A stretch of DNA of 64,000 bases, taken from positions 8,641,215 to 8,705,214 of the forward strand of contig OX637346.1 in assembly GCA_951799405.1 (NCBI GenBank). The letters are read 5' to 3'. Of this stretch, positions 1-11,173 are shown in pieces. The stretch comes from Agapetus fuscipes (Eukaryota > Arthropoda > Insecta > Trichoptera > Glossosomatidae). Each line of letters begins with the position of its first letter. Position 1 is the first letter of the stretch. The position numbers and the translations under genes were made by a program. Below the pieces are notes generated by a model that saw nothing but the letters and a program-made list of their open reading frames with translations, searched no databases and was not told the DNA's origin.

Positions 1-27
1 CTTCATACCAACCTATGAGTCGAGGAT
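1..27 (-). mobile_element. SINE-B 5' end fragment, cut by the window edge
   Basis: Read on the minus strand this is the SINE-B start (a variant of TTCCTTGACTTATAGG followed by GGTATGA). It abuts a SINE-C fragment directly, so the two elements are nested or were joined by a deletion; the rest lies outside the window. Confidence 0.6.
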
Positions 28-130
28 CTTTCTTGTGTAATTGGCGCTTTTTCCAGAGAAGACCAACCTCGCAGAGGGCTCTTGAGGTGTGATTCACACA
101 AAACGGCGCTCACCAAATAAATCATCCAAA
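28..130 (+). mobile_element. SINE-C, 3' part only
   Basis: The stretch matches the 3' half of the two full SINE-C copies near 30 kb: the TTGGCGCTTT block, the GCAGAGGGCTCTTGAGGTGT block and the terminal GCGCTCACCAAATAAATCATCC region. The tRNA-like head is missing. Confidence 0.75.
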
Positions 131-560
131 TATTTTTTATTCACTTAAGAATTTATATGGCTATTTCCATACTCGCACGGGTATGCAGGTACACACCGCG
201 GTGGAATAAAATTGATCTATTATCGATATATTATATTTTCATTGAAACTGCATAAGCTGGTAGGTGATTATAGCTTTACATACGTCATACAGTGGGTTAA
301 TTTTTGCAAGAAAGTCGAGTGCAGATTCTGTGCAATTTATTTTGACTGATTTTCATTTCTCTAGCTTATTGCTTCTCACGATTCCCCTGTCCCGCTGTGT
401 CCGGCCACGGCGCAATTTAATTTTTGCCAGCATTGTCTCCCTTATTAATCCACATCACGCTCCGCCATTTATATAACCCACCTGGCCCTTTGTTTCGTAT
501 TATCCGGTGACGTTTTCTTTGTCGTGGCCCAGCGCCTAATGATGTGAAGGTATTAGATCT
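131..560. other. No gene recognised; unique AT-rich DNA
   Basis: An open frame of 70 codons occurs but matches nothing I know. A mildly GC-richer patch lies around 380-540. No repeat family of this window is visible here. Confidence 0.5.
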
Positions 561-702
561 GTAGGTTACTCAAAGATTGTGTAAATAGAAAACTGTATGA
601 AAGATACAACAGCGCCTCTAGTGTGTGTTTTAATTTACATACATATTCCTTATTAACGCAATAATTAAGTATTTCTACAATTTTGTGTTCTTGGGATAGG
701 TA
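561..702. mobile_element. MITE-P copy (diverged)
   Basis: The palindromic centre of the family is clear (CAGCGCCTCTAGTG between inverted AAACT and TTTTAATTT arms), and the right end reads TTGGGATAGGTAC, a decayed form of the consensus CTTGGGGTAC. The outer left arm is poorly preserved. Confidence 0.6.
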
Positions 703-764
703 CTGGATTCTCTCCCACCACAAACTCCGATAAGCTTATAGATTAGACCTAGCTACTGCAGCAC

Positions 765-890
765 AAAAACGTTTACACTAAGCCACAATGTATGAAAACA
801 AAAACGCTCAATAGAAGAGATGTTTTAGTTTTCATACGATTTTTGTTGACGCTAAAGCTAAGTTTAAGCATTTTGTAGAATAGCGGGTGT
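765..890. mobile_element. MITE-P copy (diverged)
   Basis: The inverted core is preserved: TATGAAAACAAAAACGCTC on the left and GTTTTAGTTTTCATACG on the right, with outer arms resembling CGTTTACAC and GTTTAAG. The terminal CCCC/GGGG ends are lost. Two MITE-P copies therefore lie less than 100 bp apart. Confidence 0.65.
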
Positions 891-1760
891 TAGTTTATCC
901 TACTTGTAGTTCCCATCAAGTTGTAGCATTAGTTTACCTTGGTTAAATCCAATAACTAACATCTGTTATCAAAATTATGATAGCGATGAATTTCTTGAAA
1001 TATATTGCATTGTACACAATATGTTTTATGAAATCCCTGTATTTCTATCTCAAAGGGGTTATAATTGTTCGCATAATTTTACTTGTATCATTAAATTTAT
1101 TTTCAAAAATCTAAAGTTAGTGCATGCATGGAGTGAAAATTCATTTTAATTTTAATTTAAAAACTGTTTTTACGTTGCCTAAGCGCTAAATAAAAAGCGG
1201 TAAAAAACACCCCAATTTCTTGGGGTGTTTTTACAATGACCACCTAATGTGAGGAAGGGAAAAATTCTTGGTTTCTTGAAAGGAGCACCAAAGACGTATT
1301 TTTATTAAAAAAATCTTATCCGTGATTTGAGAGGGTCCTTGACATAAATTAAAACAAAATACCATGCACAAAATACTTCTATTTTTTTTCTCTTTTTGTA
1401 TCTGTTTACATAATTCGAATATCAATACTAACTTTAGGTTTTTACTTTAATTTTTTTTTACCAGTGAACCAATTTTTGTAACTATGCATTTAATAACAGT
1501 CTCAATCCACTTCTCGTACCTGTCTCATATTTACGAGTTCACGTAATTCAAATGTTCTTCGGAAGATGCAAACATCTCTTGAACTAAAGCAGAAACAGCA
1601 TGATACGTGGAAAACGCTGCAATAACAGAAAGGAATATAACTAAAGCAAACGTTTTTTTGTTAACTTGTAATACATTTCATTAAAGTTTCATTTCTATAT
1701 ACGAACCCCGACATTCTCGTGGTATAATAAATGCCCATTACGCTCGGGACGTGTACTGTC
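891..1760. other. AT-rich unique DNA with one strong hairpin
   Basis: No gene was recognised. At 1199-1233 there is an inverted repeat with arms of about 15 bases (AACACCCCAA and TTGGGGTGTT cores plus A/T ends), a loop of about 4 bases and one bulged base. It resembles a bacterial terminator but has no gene context; it might be the collapsed ends of a MITE-P element. Confidence 0.5.
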
Positions 1761-1911
1761 TATACTCCAACTTAACGTTTAAACTCAACCGAAAAAATTT
1801 ACTAAAAATACATTAAAATTAAAACGCTCACTAAAGGTGCTGTTTTATTTTCCATTCATTTACTGTATAACGCAGCGGTTGAGTCTGAACTGAATGTTGT
1901 ATGCTTGGGGC
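1761..1911. mobile_element. MITE-P copy
   Basis: The left arm contains AACGTTTAAACTCAACC and the centre ACGCTCACTAAAGGTGCTG. The right arm reads GCGGTTGAGTCTGAAC and ends GCTTGGGG. Arms are recognisably inverted, with moderate divergence. Confidence 0.8.
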
Positions 1912-3396
1912 GTCTTGTCTGCCGTGTACCGAGATGTACCTCATTCAACTCTATTAGGGGAGCAGACGTCCCACCTGGAAATCTGCGCTACCAGGAATTC
2001 CTCTCCTGCCGCTAGAGGGAAACTTACAAGACTTCGTAATGCTAACTACGTAAACCGGAAGCAAACAGAAACTGAGAAATTAAGCGAGTAAAAACATGGA
2101 GACAGGTTTTCACTGATTGTAAGTGGCGTTTTACTTTAAGGGAAGGCCTCCCGCAACGTAAGAAAATATCGCCACCTTAATTAAGGTTAAACTGAATAAG
2201 TGCTGATTCACTGGTTTGAGAAATCCTGGATAAAACCTTCAAAATACAAGATTTTCACACTCTTTTAGTGTTTTCTCTCGTAGAAAATAGGAAAAAATGT
2301 GCATTTATCTGAGAAAACCAAGTTAGCTTAATATGTCACTTATTTAGTTTACCTTTAAGGTATCGATATAAAGCTTTGTATGAGCGTCCACGTGCTGCGG
2401 ATCCTTCTGACATATACATGGGTGTAAGGAAGGTTTGAACATCCCTCTAGAATTCGATCTTAACAAAAAAATTGAAGAAAAGTATGTCTACTTAAACAGA
2501 TGCAGAGACAGTCAACAGGCAAATTTATTCCATAAGAAAATGCACTATGGTGTAAGAACATATCTAATTTTCCCTCTCTGTGTTAGTAAACATGCCGTCT
2601 ATGAGTGTCTTCTTCTGCCTTAATCGAAGAATTGGCTTGCAGTAATGTTCATTATTATTTTTTTGCCATTCTTCCCTATCCGTAGCAATTCTTTTGAGAT
2701 CCTCGTAGGAGAAATAACACATATTTTCCATTATATCCTATAGCAACTCGTATAGCAACCATGAAAAAGATAACAATGGACAGTTTATGGCAGGTTAGAA
2801 AACTATGTTGCACTAACACTATACATTATACAAATAATTTTATCACAGCCAGTAGGCGAAGATATGTAACAATTTTTTATCCCAGATTTTTTTGACACAA
2901 CTTAAATCTTGTGATTTATTGTTAACCTTTCTACGTTAGTACTTCTCTACGACAGCATTGAAAATTCCAGATATGTTCAGAAATGTTCAAATGAAAATTA
3001 AATCCAATTTATTAGGACGCATTGTCGTATTGGTAATTGTAAAATTCTAACAAGGGTGTAAATCAATTGACAAACCACACGTAATCCCATGTTAGCGATA
3101 AATAAAAAACACCCCATACTTTATGTTCCCTGGATAACTGATAATGGCTACGGGAATGGGTAAATGGTTTTTAAAAGCTACGACGTGTTATGCAAAAAAA
3201 AAATACAACCTTTATACAGCAAATTTTTTAATGTTCACAAAATGGTTTTATGGACGCAACTAATATTTTATCGTTTAAGTGCTTCCAAGGCATTAACCAC
3301 AATGAAGATATTTTGTTTTTTAATCGTTCCGAAGCTTAGCTTACAATGTAAAGCGAAAAAAAGTCATAATTACTCGCAGACTTCTCAAATGTCCTG
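1912..3396. other. No gene or known repeat recognised
   Basis: The stretch is AT-rich. Open frames of 60-86 codons occur but have no recognisable domain or signal sequence. Nothing else can be supported. Confidence 0.45.
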
Positions 3397-3500
3397 TATA
3401 CCGAGTAGACGATTTCACGTTTAAACTCAACTATATCGTTCAGCAAAAAAATAATAGACACTAAATTAGCGCCTCTAGTGAAAGTTCTCATCTTGTTTGT
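3397..3500. mobile_element. MITE-P left half
   Basis: The stretch TACCGAGTAG, CACGTTTAAACTCAACTA and the centre GCGCCTCTAGTGAAAG match the left arm and middle of the family. The right arm is missing here, but an isolated fragment GCTACGTTTGAGTTTAAACG lies at about 3787-3806, so the element may be split by an insertion of unknown origin. Confidence 0.65.
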
Positions 3501-4597
3501 TACACAGGATTATTTATATTTCTTTTTGGGTGTAACACCTCGAGGGTCTTCTTAATCATGAATGAGATATTTAACAAAGATATGCCTTCAATTCTGCCTT
3601 AAAATGCCTGCAGGTTCTTAATTCATCATTCTGGGTGCAGTATTTTCCACTTAACTCAACTCTACCTCAATATCAACTCCGAAATCTGGAAAGCACGATC
3701 CTCAAAATAAGTGCGCATTTGATGGCGAGGCTACATCAAACTGACATCACCTTTTCTCCACTGTCATATATGTCTTTTTGTAGAACGCTACGTTTGAGTT
3801 TAAACGATTAACAACCATTCATAATTGAAGTAAATCGTATCTCGTTTACACCCTCTGGGCCAGAAGGCCAAACATTTTAAATGTTTTTCTCCGTTTTTAG
3901 TACGTGCCTTCAAGTGTTTGCTTAGTGAAAAAGTAAAACAAATTTAGGCTTAAAGTTTACATTTGACTTGCGAGTCAATTCCGCGGTTAGGTTTACGGTT
4001 AATTGCGTGGAAGCGTTTCAGCCTAATTGAGCTCGACTTATCCCACTAATCCCGGGCAGCGAAGCTCTCCTCCAGGAACCCGGAGCGATAAAGAAGAGAG
4101 AAATCGCGAAGGTACTTTCAGGTATATTTTTAGCCAGTTTCTTTCTGAATAATTTACGCTGTTTTCCTGCATCAAAAAAAAATATTCTAGCGTGATTTAT
4201 GGCGGCTTTTACGATGCTAAGTACGGTATTAATATTAAACGTTGGTCCCTTTCTAACTTTGCGCTTAAGATCAATATTGCGTAGCTGGTACCGGTAAGAG
4301 CTCTCCCTCTGCTTTGATGCTCTTTTAATGAAGTGTTTTTGTTTGAAAAAAAAAACATTCTCATTTGAATTAAGAGGATTTTCAGATTATTTTTGAGTAA
4401 AAGATTTTCCGGGTTTTGTATTTATTTTTCGGTTGCTAATTATGGAAATTTCAAACAAAGCAATGAGGTTTTGTCTTCAAGAAATAATCAATTTCCCACA
4501 AGCATTTGATTTAATGATGATAATTATAAATTGTGTACTAAATATTATTTAAATTAATAATTTTATGGTGCATTAAATTTTTTCATAACGCAACTCA
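3501..4597. other. Unique DNA; small MITE-P fragment and a GC-richer patch
   Basis: An isolated MITE-P right-arm fragment sits near 3787-3806. Around 4020-4110 there is a GC-richer unique patch. No coding frame was recognised. Confidence 0.45.
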
Positions 4598-4850
4598 TCT
4601 ATAATAATCTATAATCTAAGTTGCAAGGATATATTCATTTAAAGCTCTCAGATGTATGCCCACAAACCAACAAGTGTAGTTCGCGCTTACAAATGCTGAA
4701 TGTGTACTTACAAATAAAATCCAAACCTCAAATGAACATAAGCCCCACAACTTTTGCCGACCTTCCCTGAAACAGGGGTGACATTGGCAAAGTGAACCAT
4801 TTTTTACAGTATGGGTGGTCAGCCTCATACCAACCTATAAGTCAAGGAAT
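4598..4850 (-). mobile_element. SINE-B, full-length, well preserved
   Basis: Reading the minus strand, the element starts TTCCTTGACTTATAGG, continues GGTATGAGGCTGACCACCC and TGTTTCAGGGAAGGTCGGC, and ends in a (GATTATA)-type tail. It is close to the copies at 18.5, 21.4, 37.0 and 49.9 kb, indicating a young subfamily. A 70-codon open frame inside it recurs in those copies and is only a shadow of shared sequence. It is joined directly to a LINE-1 fragment on its 5' side. Confidence 0.9.
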
Positions 4851-5206
4851 ATGAATAATAAATTACTCTCCAAATGCCCGAACCATCTTAACATACTTCT
4901 TTTAATCTTCACTTTCACACTTTCCCTTACACCACATTCTTCTCTTACAAAATCATTCCTCACCCTGTCACTTCGTTTTTTCCCAATCATACTTCTTAGA
5001 TAGTCCATTTCTACTGTATGGACTTTACTAATTTCCCTTTCACTCACCGTCCAGGCTTCACTTCCATACATCAAGGTTGGCACTAATATACCACCGTGCA
5101 CCGCTAATCTAACATTTTTTGAGAGATTTTGGTTCCTGGCGATGCAAGCGGTCGCACCCAGTACACACCTGCCTTTCATTATTCTTCTTTCAAATTCACC
5201 GGCCAT
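4851..5206 (-). mobile_element. LINE-1 C-terminal fragment (non-LTR retrotransposon)
   Basis: This is a 5'-truncated non-LTR retrotransposon fragment. The minus-strand frame of about 120 residues contains LMYGSEAW, then RSDRVRNDFV, then LRWFGHLE, the segment that follows the reverse-transcriptase core in many insect LINEs. The catalytic RT motifs are absent. Compared with the copy at 20.75 kb it lacks roughly the last 110 codons and most of the 3' UTR: after GGAGAG it jumps straight to the UTR end ATTCATATTCC and then to SINE-B. It keeps a 74-bp piece that the 20.75-kb copy has lost. The clade is not assigned. Non-functional. Confidence 0.85.
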
Positions 5207-5287
5207 TCATACTTGTATTTAATTGAAATTTATTTTTATCTTTATTGCATACAGGATTGTATTTTTTTTGTTCATGGGCGTTCATGT

Positions 5288-5345
5288 CAGTAAGAGGCTG
5301 ACCACCACTACTTATAAAATACGTTCACTTTTTCCAATATAAATA
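5288..5345 (+). mobile_element. SINE-B 5' fragment
   Basis: AGAGGCTGACCACC followed by a TATAAAA-like stretch and GTTCACTTTTTCCAATAT matches positions about 20-75 of SINE-B. The rest is missing. It lies beyond the 5' end of the LINE-1 fragment, in the opposite orientation to that element. Confidence 0.6.
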
Positions 5346-5855
5346 AGGATTCCATTATTGAATCAAATTCGATCCGTTTTGATGTAATTTTTTCTTCTTG
5401 GATTTTTATATTGAGGGAAATGAAATTTACGTTTCCATAAATAAGAGATCCTTTGTTTGTGTAGGTGTATCGAAGTTTAAAAATTACCATAATGATAGGA
5501 AAACTCTATTGAAGAGGCACAAGAGAAGGAATGATAAAATGTCATACAAATAAATTGCCTTTTTCCTGAATGTATAAAATGGAAAACACGTGTGTTACAT
5601 CATCGCATCTAGATGGACTCACATGTGGACAGTAAAACATGGAAAAACTTTGAAATAAAAATATTGTCGCAGCAAGTGTGGCCATATTTTCCAGCAGTGG
5701 CTGGCCGTTACATCCGGCGTGAGCAAAGTTTCATCATAATAAAATTATTATTCGTTGTTTTTCTTGCTTTATTGCGGCTCCCGCGTAAAATTTTCATCGT
5801 CAGATGAAAAGGTCTCCCCAGCGCGGGACAAGCGGCAGCCATTTCTTACCCTTTA
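5346..5855. other. Unique DNA with a GC-richer patch
   Basis: About 5660-5850 is GC-richer than its surroundings and non-repetitive within the window (GGCTGGCCGTTACATC, CAGCGCGGGACAAGC). A 64-codon frame covers part of it with no recognisable product. It could be conserved non-coding DNA, but only a cross-species alignment could show that. Confidence 0.4.
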
Positions 5856-6009
5856 CCCCAAGTATAAAATACTACGCTTAGACTCAAACGTAGCGTTTTG
5901 ACAAAAATGTATTGATTCTAATAGCACTTCTTATGGATGTTTTAATTTTGTTGCATTGTTGGTAAAACACTATGGCCGAGATAAAACGTAAAGTTGTATT
6001 TATTTGGGT
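5856..6009. mobile_element. MITE-P copy with intact termini
   Basis: The left end is CCCCAAGTATAAAAT preceded by TA. The right end is a decayed TATTTGGGT. The internal inverted arms contain AAACGTAGCGTTTTG and AAAACACTATGGCCGAG. Confidence 0.8.
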
Positions 6010-7541
6010 CACTGCATTGCTAACTGAAAACTAAAAAATGCACGGTGATTTGTTTATGTGAATGCTGAAAGTAATTGAATCAAATAATTTTGAGATAACA
6101 TTTCAGGACACTGCTGAGATAAAAGCTTTCAGACATGCCTTAAGAAAACGGCGCTCAAAAATCAATATGAGTATAAACAACAAGTAAATACGAACACCCT
6201 CAATATTTGTTTGACTCATGCGTATTTGACCATCGTATTTTCTTTCTTATTTAGCCAACAAAACCTTGAATATGAAGAATATAGGCACTTATTTATTGGA
6301 TTGAATTGAAAAAGAGATAGATGACTAAAATTTAAACGCAATAAGTAGAACTCTTCATCACAGTAAGGTTCAGTCAATTCAATCTAATATTAACAACATT
6401 GGCAAATATGCCTTTTTTGTTTTAAAATTGATCAAAACACAAAATCTTCATTTAAATTTACGAAAATCCCAAGAAAGTGAGCCTTTTTTTCATATGCTCA
6501 ATCTTTACCATCATTTTTACATTATGAATTTGCTTTACCTACCATATGCTGCTACATCAGTCTTGCCCTCCATCCCAGCTTTAGCCCAAGGCGTCCACAT
6601 TGTATGCAGACGGTAGAGTTCCACCCCATCAAGCCGCCTCCTTTACGACCGTCCGAGGTAGCGGGCACTTAAGCCAAACAATGTTACCGTCCTTTACGAG
6701 ATTTTCACGTCGCGAATTATTCTCCCAGCAGTTGGCGCCCCTGGATTTGATTATTCTGCCTGCCATTTCCGATACGCCCTATATCGTGCGAAATGATGCC
6801 CTTTCTAGCCGTCAACTCTTCCTATAAAACCAACCTGTTCGTCTAAAATAGAAGAAATATTTTGTCTTTTATATTTTGCCTTAATCGTAAACTTTTACCC
6901 TCTAATTCTTAGATAGGTTTTTATTTTTATTCCGATTTTAAGTTTTTTTTTCATACAGAAAATAAGTTTAATCATAATCATAACAAATATATTGAATAAG
7001 GCGGTTATTGTCGAAAGATGACATATTCCAGTTTTCAGATGTTAGTAGCTTTACGATAAGTACTGTGTAATCGAGAATGTACATAGGTCCACTGATGACA
7101 TCATCACCTATTTATTGCATGGATACCTACTGAGTCAATTCAAAATTGTGTTTTATTAGCATTACTTTTTTTTCATTAGTGTATGTATGCTTTCGTACCT
7201 TAATTTCTACCAGAAGCAAAATATAAAATATTGTATAAAGAAACGTGAGTATGATTATCTGAAGTTGTATTTATTGCCGTACGTTTTTATTTAGGACTCA
7301 ATTTTATGGCACTAAAAACTCTTTCATTTCCTGAGTATGTTTAATCACAATTCCATAAACCTATTTCAATAGGAATCCATTCGAAACGTTACACTCGGAT
7401 GATTGGACTTTCATTCATCGAAGCCGGTGTCCTACGGTTCTCTTCATTTGTGAACACACACTTAGAAAGGACGGCCATACTGCATCTCTCCAGAATTATT
7501 CCATTTCCTCGTTAGTCTATTCCCCTTGTAGGAGTTCCATA
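6010..7541. other. No gene recognised; one GC-richer unique block
   Basis: From about 6550 to 6830 the DNA is GC-richer and holds two overlapping frames of 62 and 75 codons. Neither product resembles a family I recognise, and no splice sites or promoter can be argued. The flanks are AT-rich and anonymous. Confidence 0.4.
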
Positions 7542-7669
7542 ACCCAAGTATAAAACTCAACCATAGCGTTTCAATCAAAAATAGAAACTGCTAGTGAGAG
7601 TTTTACTGTCAATACATATTTTGGGAAACGTAATGGTTGAAATTTGATGTATAGATTTATACTTGGGAT
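7542..7669. mobile_element. MITE-P copy, shortened arms
   Basis: The ends ACCCAAGTATAAAACTC and TTTATACTTGGGATAC are inverted copies of each other. The middle (GCTAGTGAGAGTTTTAC) is the family centre. Part of the left arm is deleted relative to full copies. Confidence 0.8.
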
Positions 7670-7773
7670 ACGGAGTGCCCCTTACGGCGTGGTTTGGCCA
7701 GCCTGAGGTTCGTTTGCAGTCGATTTGCTTGCAATCCCTGAATTATTCATTCGCCTCTTACCGCGGCACAATA

Positions 7774-7914
7774 CCCCAAGTAGAAATCTTGGCGTTTCAA
7801 CTCAATCATATCGTTTTGCCAAAAATACATACATATTTAAACGTTCACCCGAGGCGCTGTTTTAGATTTTGGTAAATGTGAATTGAATTGAAGCGAAAAG
7901 CTGCATACTTAGTA
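7774..7914. mobile_element. MITE-P copy
   Basis: It begins CCCCAAGTAGAAATC after TA, has the centre CGTTCACCCGAGGCGCTG and ends near CATACTTAGTATAC. The right arm is more decayed than the left. It lies only about 100 bp from the preceding MITE-P copy. Confidence 0.75.
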
Positions 7915-8400
7915 TACTGCATAATGCATGCAAGTGCGCAACGAGAGCTCATTCAGGTGCGCTGAAAAATCATGCCCTACCAGATGAAGGCATACGTATG
8001 TAAATGTATTTTAATACCGTTTCCAACACATTTTGCAATGGGATTGTAACATTCATAACAAACCTAATGGATTCATTCATTACATTCATTCAAAAGTTGA
8101 ATAAAATAACATTTCAATGGAAAAGAAACAAACACGAATTTGGTTTGAATTGTTAGGGTGTGACCGTATTTTGCTGTCACAAAAACATTCCACTTTACAA
8201 ACTGGGTTCTGATAAAAAACGGGGTGGTACAAAACGTGCTAAATTTATCCACTTTATATATAGGCATCCGCAAAAAATAGATTTTGTTTTGCTTCTAAAT
8301 TTAGATTAGCATACACGGTTATTTCGAGCGAGCAGCCACCTCGTATATGTAAAACAAGGGAGCGTGATTTATTATTTGTTTTTCGCTCGATACAGCACTA
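7915..8400. other. AT-rich unique DNA
   Basis: No gene, RNA or repeat was recognised. A 66-codon minus-strand frame has no recognisable features. Confidence 0.45.
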
Positions 8401-8542
8401 CCCCGAGTATAAAACCTAACGTTTAAACTCCACCATCGAAAATGTGGGAAAACTAGAACCCTCAATAAAGGCGCTGTTTTAGTTACCATCTGTTTGTGGT
8501 AAAATACTATGGTTGTTCTCAATCGTTATGGTTTATACTTGG
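8401..8542. mobile_element. MITE-P copy flanked by TA
   Basis: CCCCGAGTATAAAAC on the left and GTTTATACTTGG on the right sit exactly between TA dinucleotides (8399-8400 and 8543-8544), which supports a TA target duplication. The centre reads CAATAAAGGCGCTGTTTTAG. Confidence 0.85.
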
Positions 8543-10210
8543 TACTGCAGACTAGGGAGGCGGCTCCGTGTCGCGTAAATTGTATTTTTTCTTCGTCTCG
8601 TGTAATGTTATGAGAGACAGAGATGTGCAAAATGTAAAGACTTTTCGGGTTCAATGGGTGCTGTGTCAGAGGAAAAAGGGATTCCTCTGGAAATGAAGGC
8701 CTCAAGGAAATTCTCCCGGCTAGAACTATTGTGAGGGCTGAAGAGATAAACTTTATCCCTCTGATAACGCGGCCATTCTTCGCTGACAATAGAATATTCC
8801 TACAAAACATACCTACCAACTCCAACTGAAAAATGGTAATTTTTTGCGCAAATCTACGCCGCGATCTTTCAAATAACTCAAACGTCTTTCGTCATAAGAA
8901 TATTACAAAGCAAATTGAATTACTCGAAGATAAGTTACACAACTCCAGACAAAAGAAATTTAATTTTAAATTCTTTCGAAGTATTTTTTTTCTTCCAAAT
9001 TTATTATTTTGTTTCCTGAAAGCAAAGTAAAACACACTTTATCAAAGGCAAAAATTTCATTAAATGTTCTTTTTATGTTTTGAAACTTTCTTGTATCATT
9101 TTTTTTCACATGAAACATAAAGGTCAGCGCAATGATATAAAATCGAAGTACAACCATGTTGTGATGGAAAACTCTATGGAGTCTAGAATAGGCATAACAG
9201 TTTTTCAGCAATCAATGGATATAGTTAAAATAAAAAATGGTGTGTGACAGGGTTCTGCTATTTTCCAAATGTTGTTCATTTTGTAAAATAAATCTGAAAG
9301 AGCCTCTCTTGAGGTTCTACGTCGATTACAGAGAATGATATTTATATCATCTTAGAATTAATAATTTGTAGCTATTTTCAGATGATAACTACATACAGGT
9401 ACATAGGTATATGAGATTTTAAACGTAAAATTTAACAAATTGGTGTGAGCAAACTCATAATCAAGAATACATATCTTGGAAAACTATTCGTTTATCTTTA
9501 TGTGTGTGTTTCCATACCGATAAATATGATACCAAATTAATACCACGACCCTGTTGTATGAATTATGAGAGCAAGCCAGTCATATTACCGTGGCAGTGAT
9601 AATCCTTTTGAGTTCTCACAGTAACATCCAGACAAGGGCGCACAAAGCACTCTGAAAATTAGTACTGGCAATCTCTCTCGCTATCTGACTAAACAACATT
9701 TGATTGTTATTATTTAATTCAATTTTAGGGTTATGTGTCTAAAACAAGTGAATGAACAATTTCAAGTGACGCAGAAACTTCGAGCCATGCAAATTAATCT
9801 TAACACTTCTTACATGTTTCAAAGAGAACGATAATTGATTCATTGAAAATCTTTCAACATAAAGTGAACTATTATTTCAATACTAAATATTATTAATCAT
9901 ATTTGTTGACAAACCGTAAATACTATTTTCGTTTTCAAAACCATGTTGACAATATGCTTTTCAGAACATCTCAACAAATAAGACTTCTGAATATTTGTCA
10001 CAGAGTTTCGTTTTTTAATAAAACATGTCCGGCAAATTGCTTTTTTATGTGGCTTTAATGATTTGATCAACTAATCGTTACTAAATTTCATCAAAATCAT
10101 CATCAATCACACGACAATCTGTGATTAGTTTAGTGTCATTCATCAACCGATGATAGGGGTGTCGATCCAACACATCTCTTCTCAATTCCCATCGGTGAGT
10201 GAGCAATCAG
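8543..10210. other. No gene recognised; AT-rich
   Basis: A 99-codon minus-strand frame (8526-8825) overlaps the MITE end and has no family resemblance. The remainder to 10.2 kb is AT-rich with no repeat of this window. Confidence 0.45.
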
Positions 10211-10557
10211 TAACGCAACTAACGCAAAAAAAAAAAACGCAACTAAGCTACACATACAGTGTAACTTCTTGCCGCGTTATCCCCGAAGGGGTCGCATGTG
10301 GCGAGTTGAGCCTATTTATTTTTACAGGTAAGGGGGCCGGCCTTACGCCAACCACTTCAGTTGAAGTGGAGGTTTCCCAGCTCCCGAGAGTGCTGGTACT
10401 CATTTCTTGTGAAGGCTGAGTAAACCTTGCCGGTATTTTATTTTGGGGTTTGAAATAAACACCGAAACAGGAAATCATTTCTGACACCCTCGGTGGGATT
10501 CGAACCCGAGCTTTCGGCATGGAATGCAAGCACTCTACCACCTGAGCTATCGACCGG
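10211..10557 (-). mobile_element. SINE-A, full-length tRNA-derived SINE (reference copy)
   Basis: Read on the minus strand, a tRNA-like head begins CCGGTCGATAGCTCAG. The RNA polymerase III A box is TAGCTCAGGTGG and the B box GGTTCGAATCC, spaced as in a tRNA. The anticodon arm is degenerate (loop ATTCCAT, Gly-like at best), so it cannot be a functional tRNA. A body of about 250 bp follows: TTTCGGTGTTTATTTCAA, CACTTCAACTGAAGTGG (itself a small hairpin) and CCACATGCGACCCCTTCGG, then the 3' end GTAGCTTAGTTGCGTT. Near that end is a T-run on the minus strand. Like known SINEs it would depend on LINE enzymes in trans. It faces another SINE-A head to head. Confidence 0.9.
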
Positions 10558-10653
10558 ACTCAGTGCAGCAATTATTGAAATTTTACTTATTCCAAAATGA
10601 TCAGAGTTTTTTATTTCTTCACACAAAAAAACGACCACAACATTGAATTTTAA

Positions 10654-10926
10654 AGTCTGGTTGATAGCTCAGTTGATAGAAAGTACGCATTCAAAATTAC
10701 GCAATATCCAGGGGGCTGAGATTCAACCCTCACAAAGAATGCCAGACATGTTTTCCAGGTTTTCTTTTATTTAAGTAGAAAGGTTAATTCAATGTACACA
10801 ACAGGAGCAAGAAAGAACACAACTGTTAAGGAAATCCAACCTATGAAAATAAATTAGTTCCTCTCGCCACATGCGACTTCTTTGGGAGCAACGCTTTAAG
10901 AAGTTGCACTATACGTGCAGCTTTAC
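10654..10926 (+). mobile_element. SINE-A, diverged copy
   Basis: The head GGTTGATAGCTCAGTTGATAG preserves the A box with one change, while the B box has decayed to GATTCAACCC. The 3' part (CGCCACATGCGACTTCTTTG, then GTGCAGCTTTACTGC) is recognisable and the middle is much altered. Old copy. Confidence 0.75.
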
Positions 10927-11028
10927 TGCATTTACGTTATAAAGCATCTATTAAAGTACTTGTATTCTAGCATTCCCAAGATGATGTTTCCCGGTTTCGC
11001 CTGAATCCTTGCACTTAGCAGTCCAGTC

Positions 11029-11173
11029 CCACAAGTATCAACCATTACGTGGTAACTCAACCGTAAAAATATATCTAAAATTAAACTGCGCTTCTAGTGA
11101 GGGTTTTATTTTTAATACAGTTTTAGTAAAACGCTGTGGAAGGGTGTAAACGTTAAGTTGTATACTCGAGGTG
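11029..11173. mobile_element. MITE-P copy (diverged ends)
   Basis: ACAAGTATCAACC and TGTATACTCGAGGTGC are the decayed termini; GCGCTTCTAGTGAGGG is the centre; AAAACGCTGTGG belongs to the right arm. Confidence 0.7.

Noticed and set aside
1199..1233. Rho-independent-like terminator
   Set aside because: Hairpin with a T-run, but the window is eukaryotic and no gene lies upstream.
4616..4828. A 70-codon frame that recurs almost unchanged at 18.5, 21.4 and 37.0 kb
   Set aside because: Recurrence is due to the SINE-B sequence itself. The direction relative to codons gives no sign of selection, so it is not a conserved micro-protein on this evidence.
10480..10557. tRNA gene
   Set aside because: A and B boxes are present, but the anticodon arm does not pair properly and a SINE body follows. 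The same holds for the other tRNA-like heads at 24.9, 27.2, 30.6, 57.2 and 58.1 kb.
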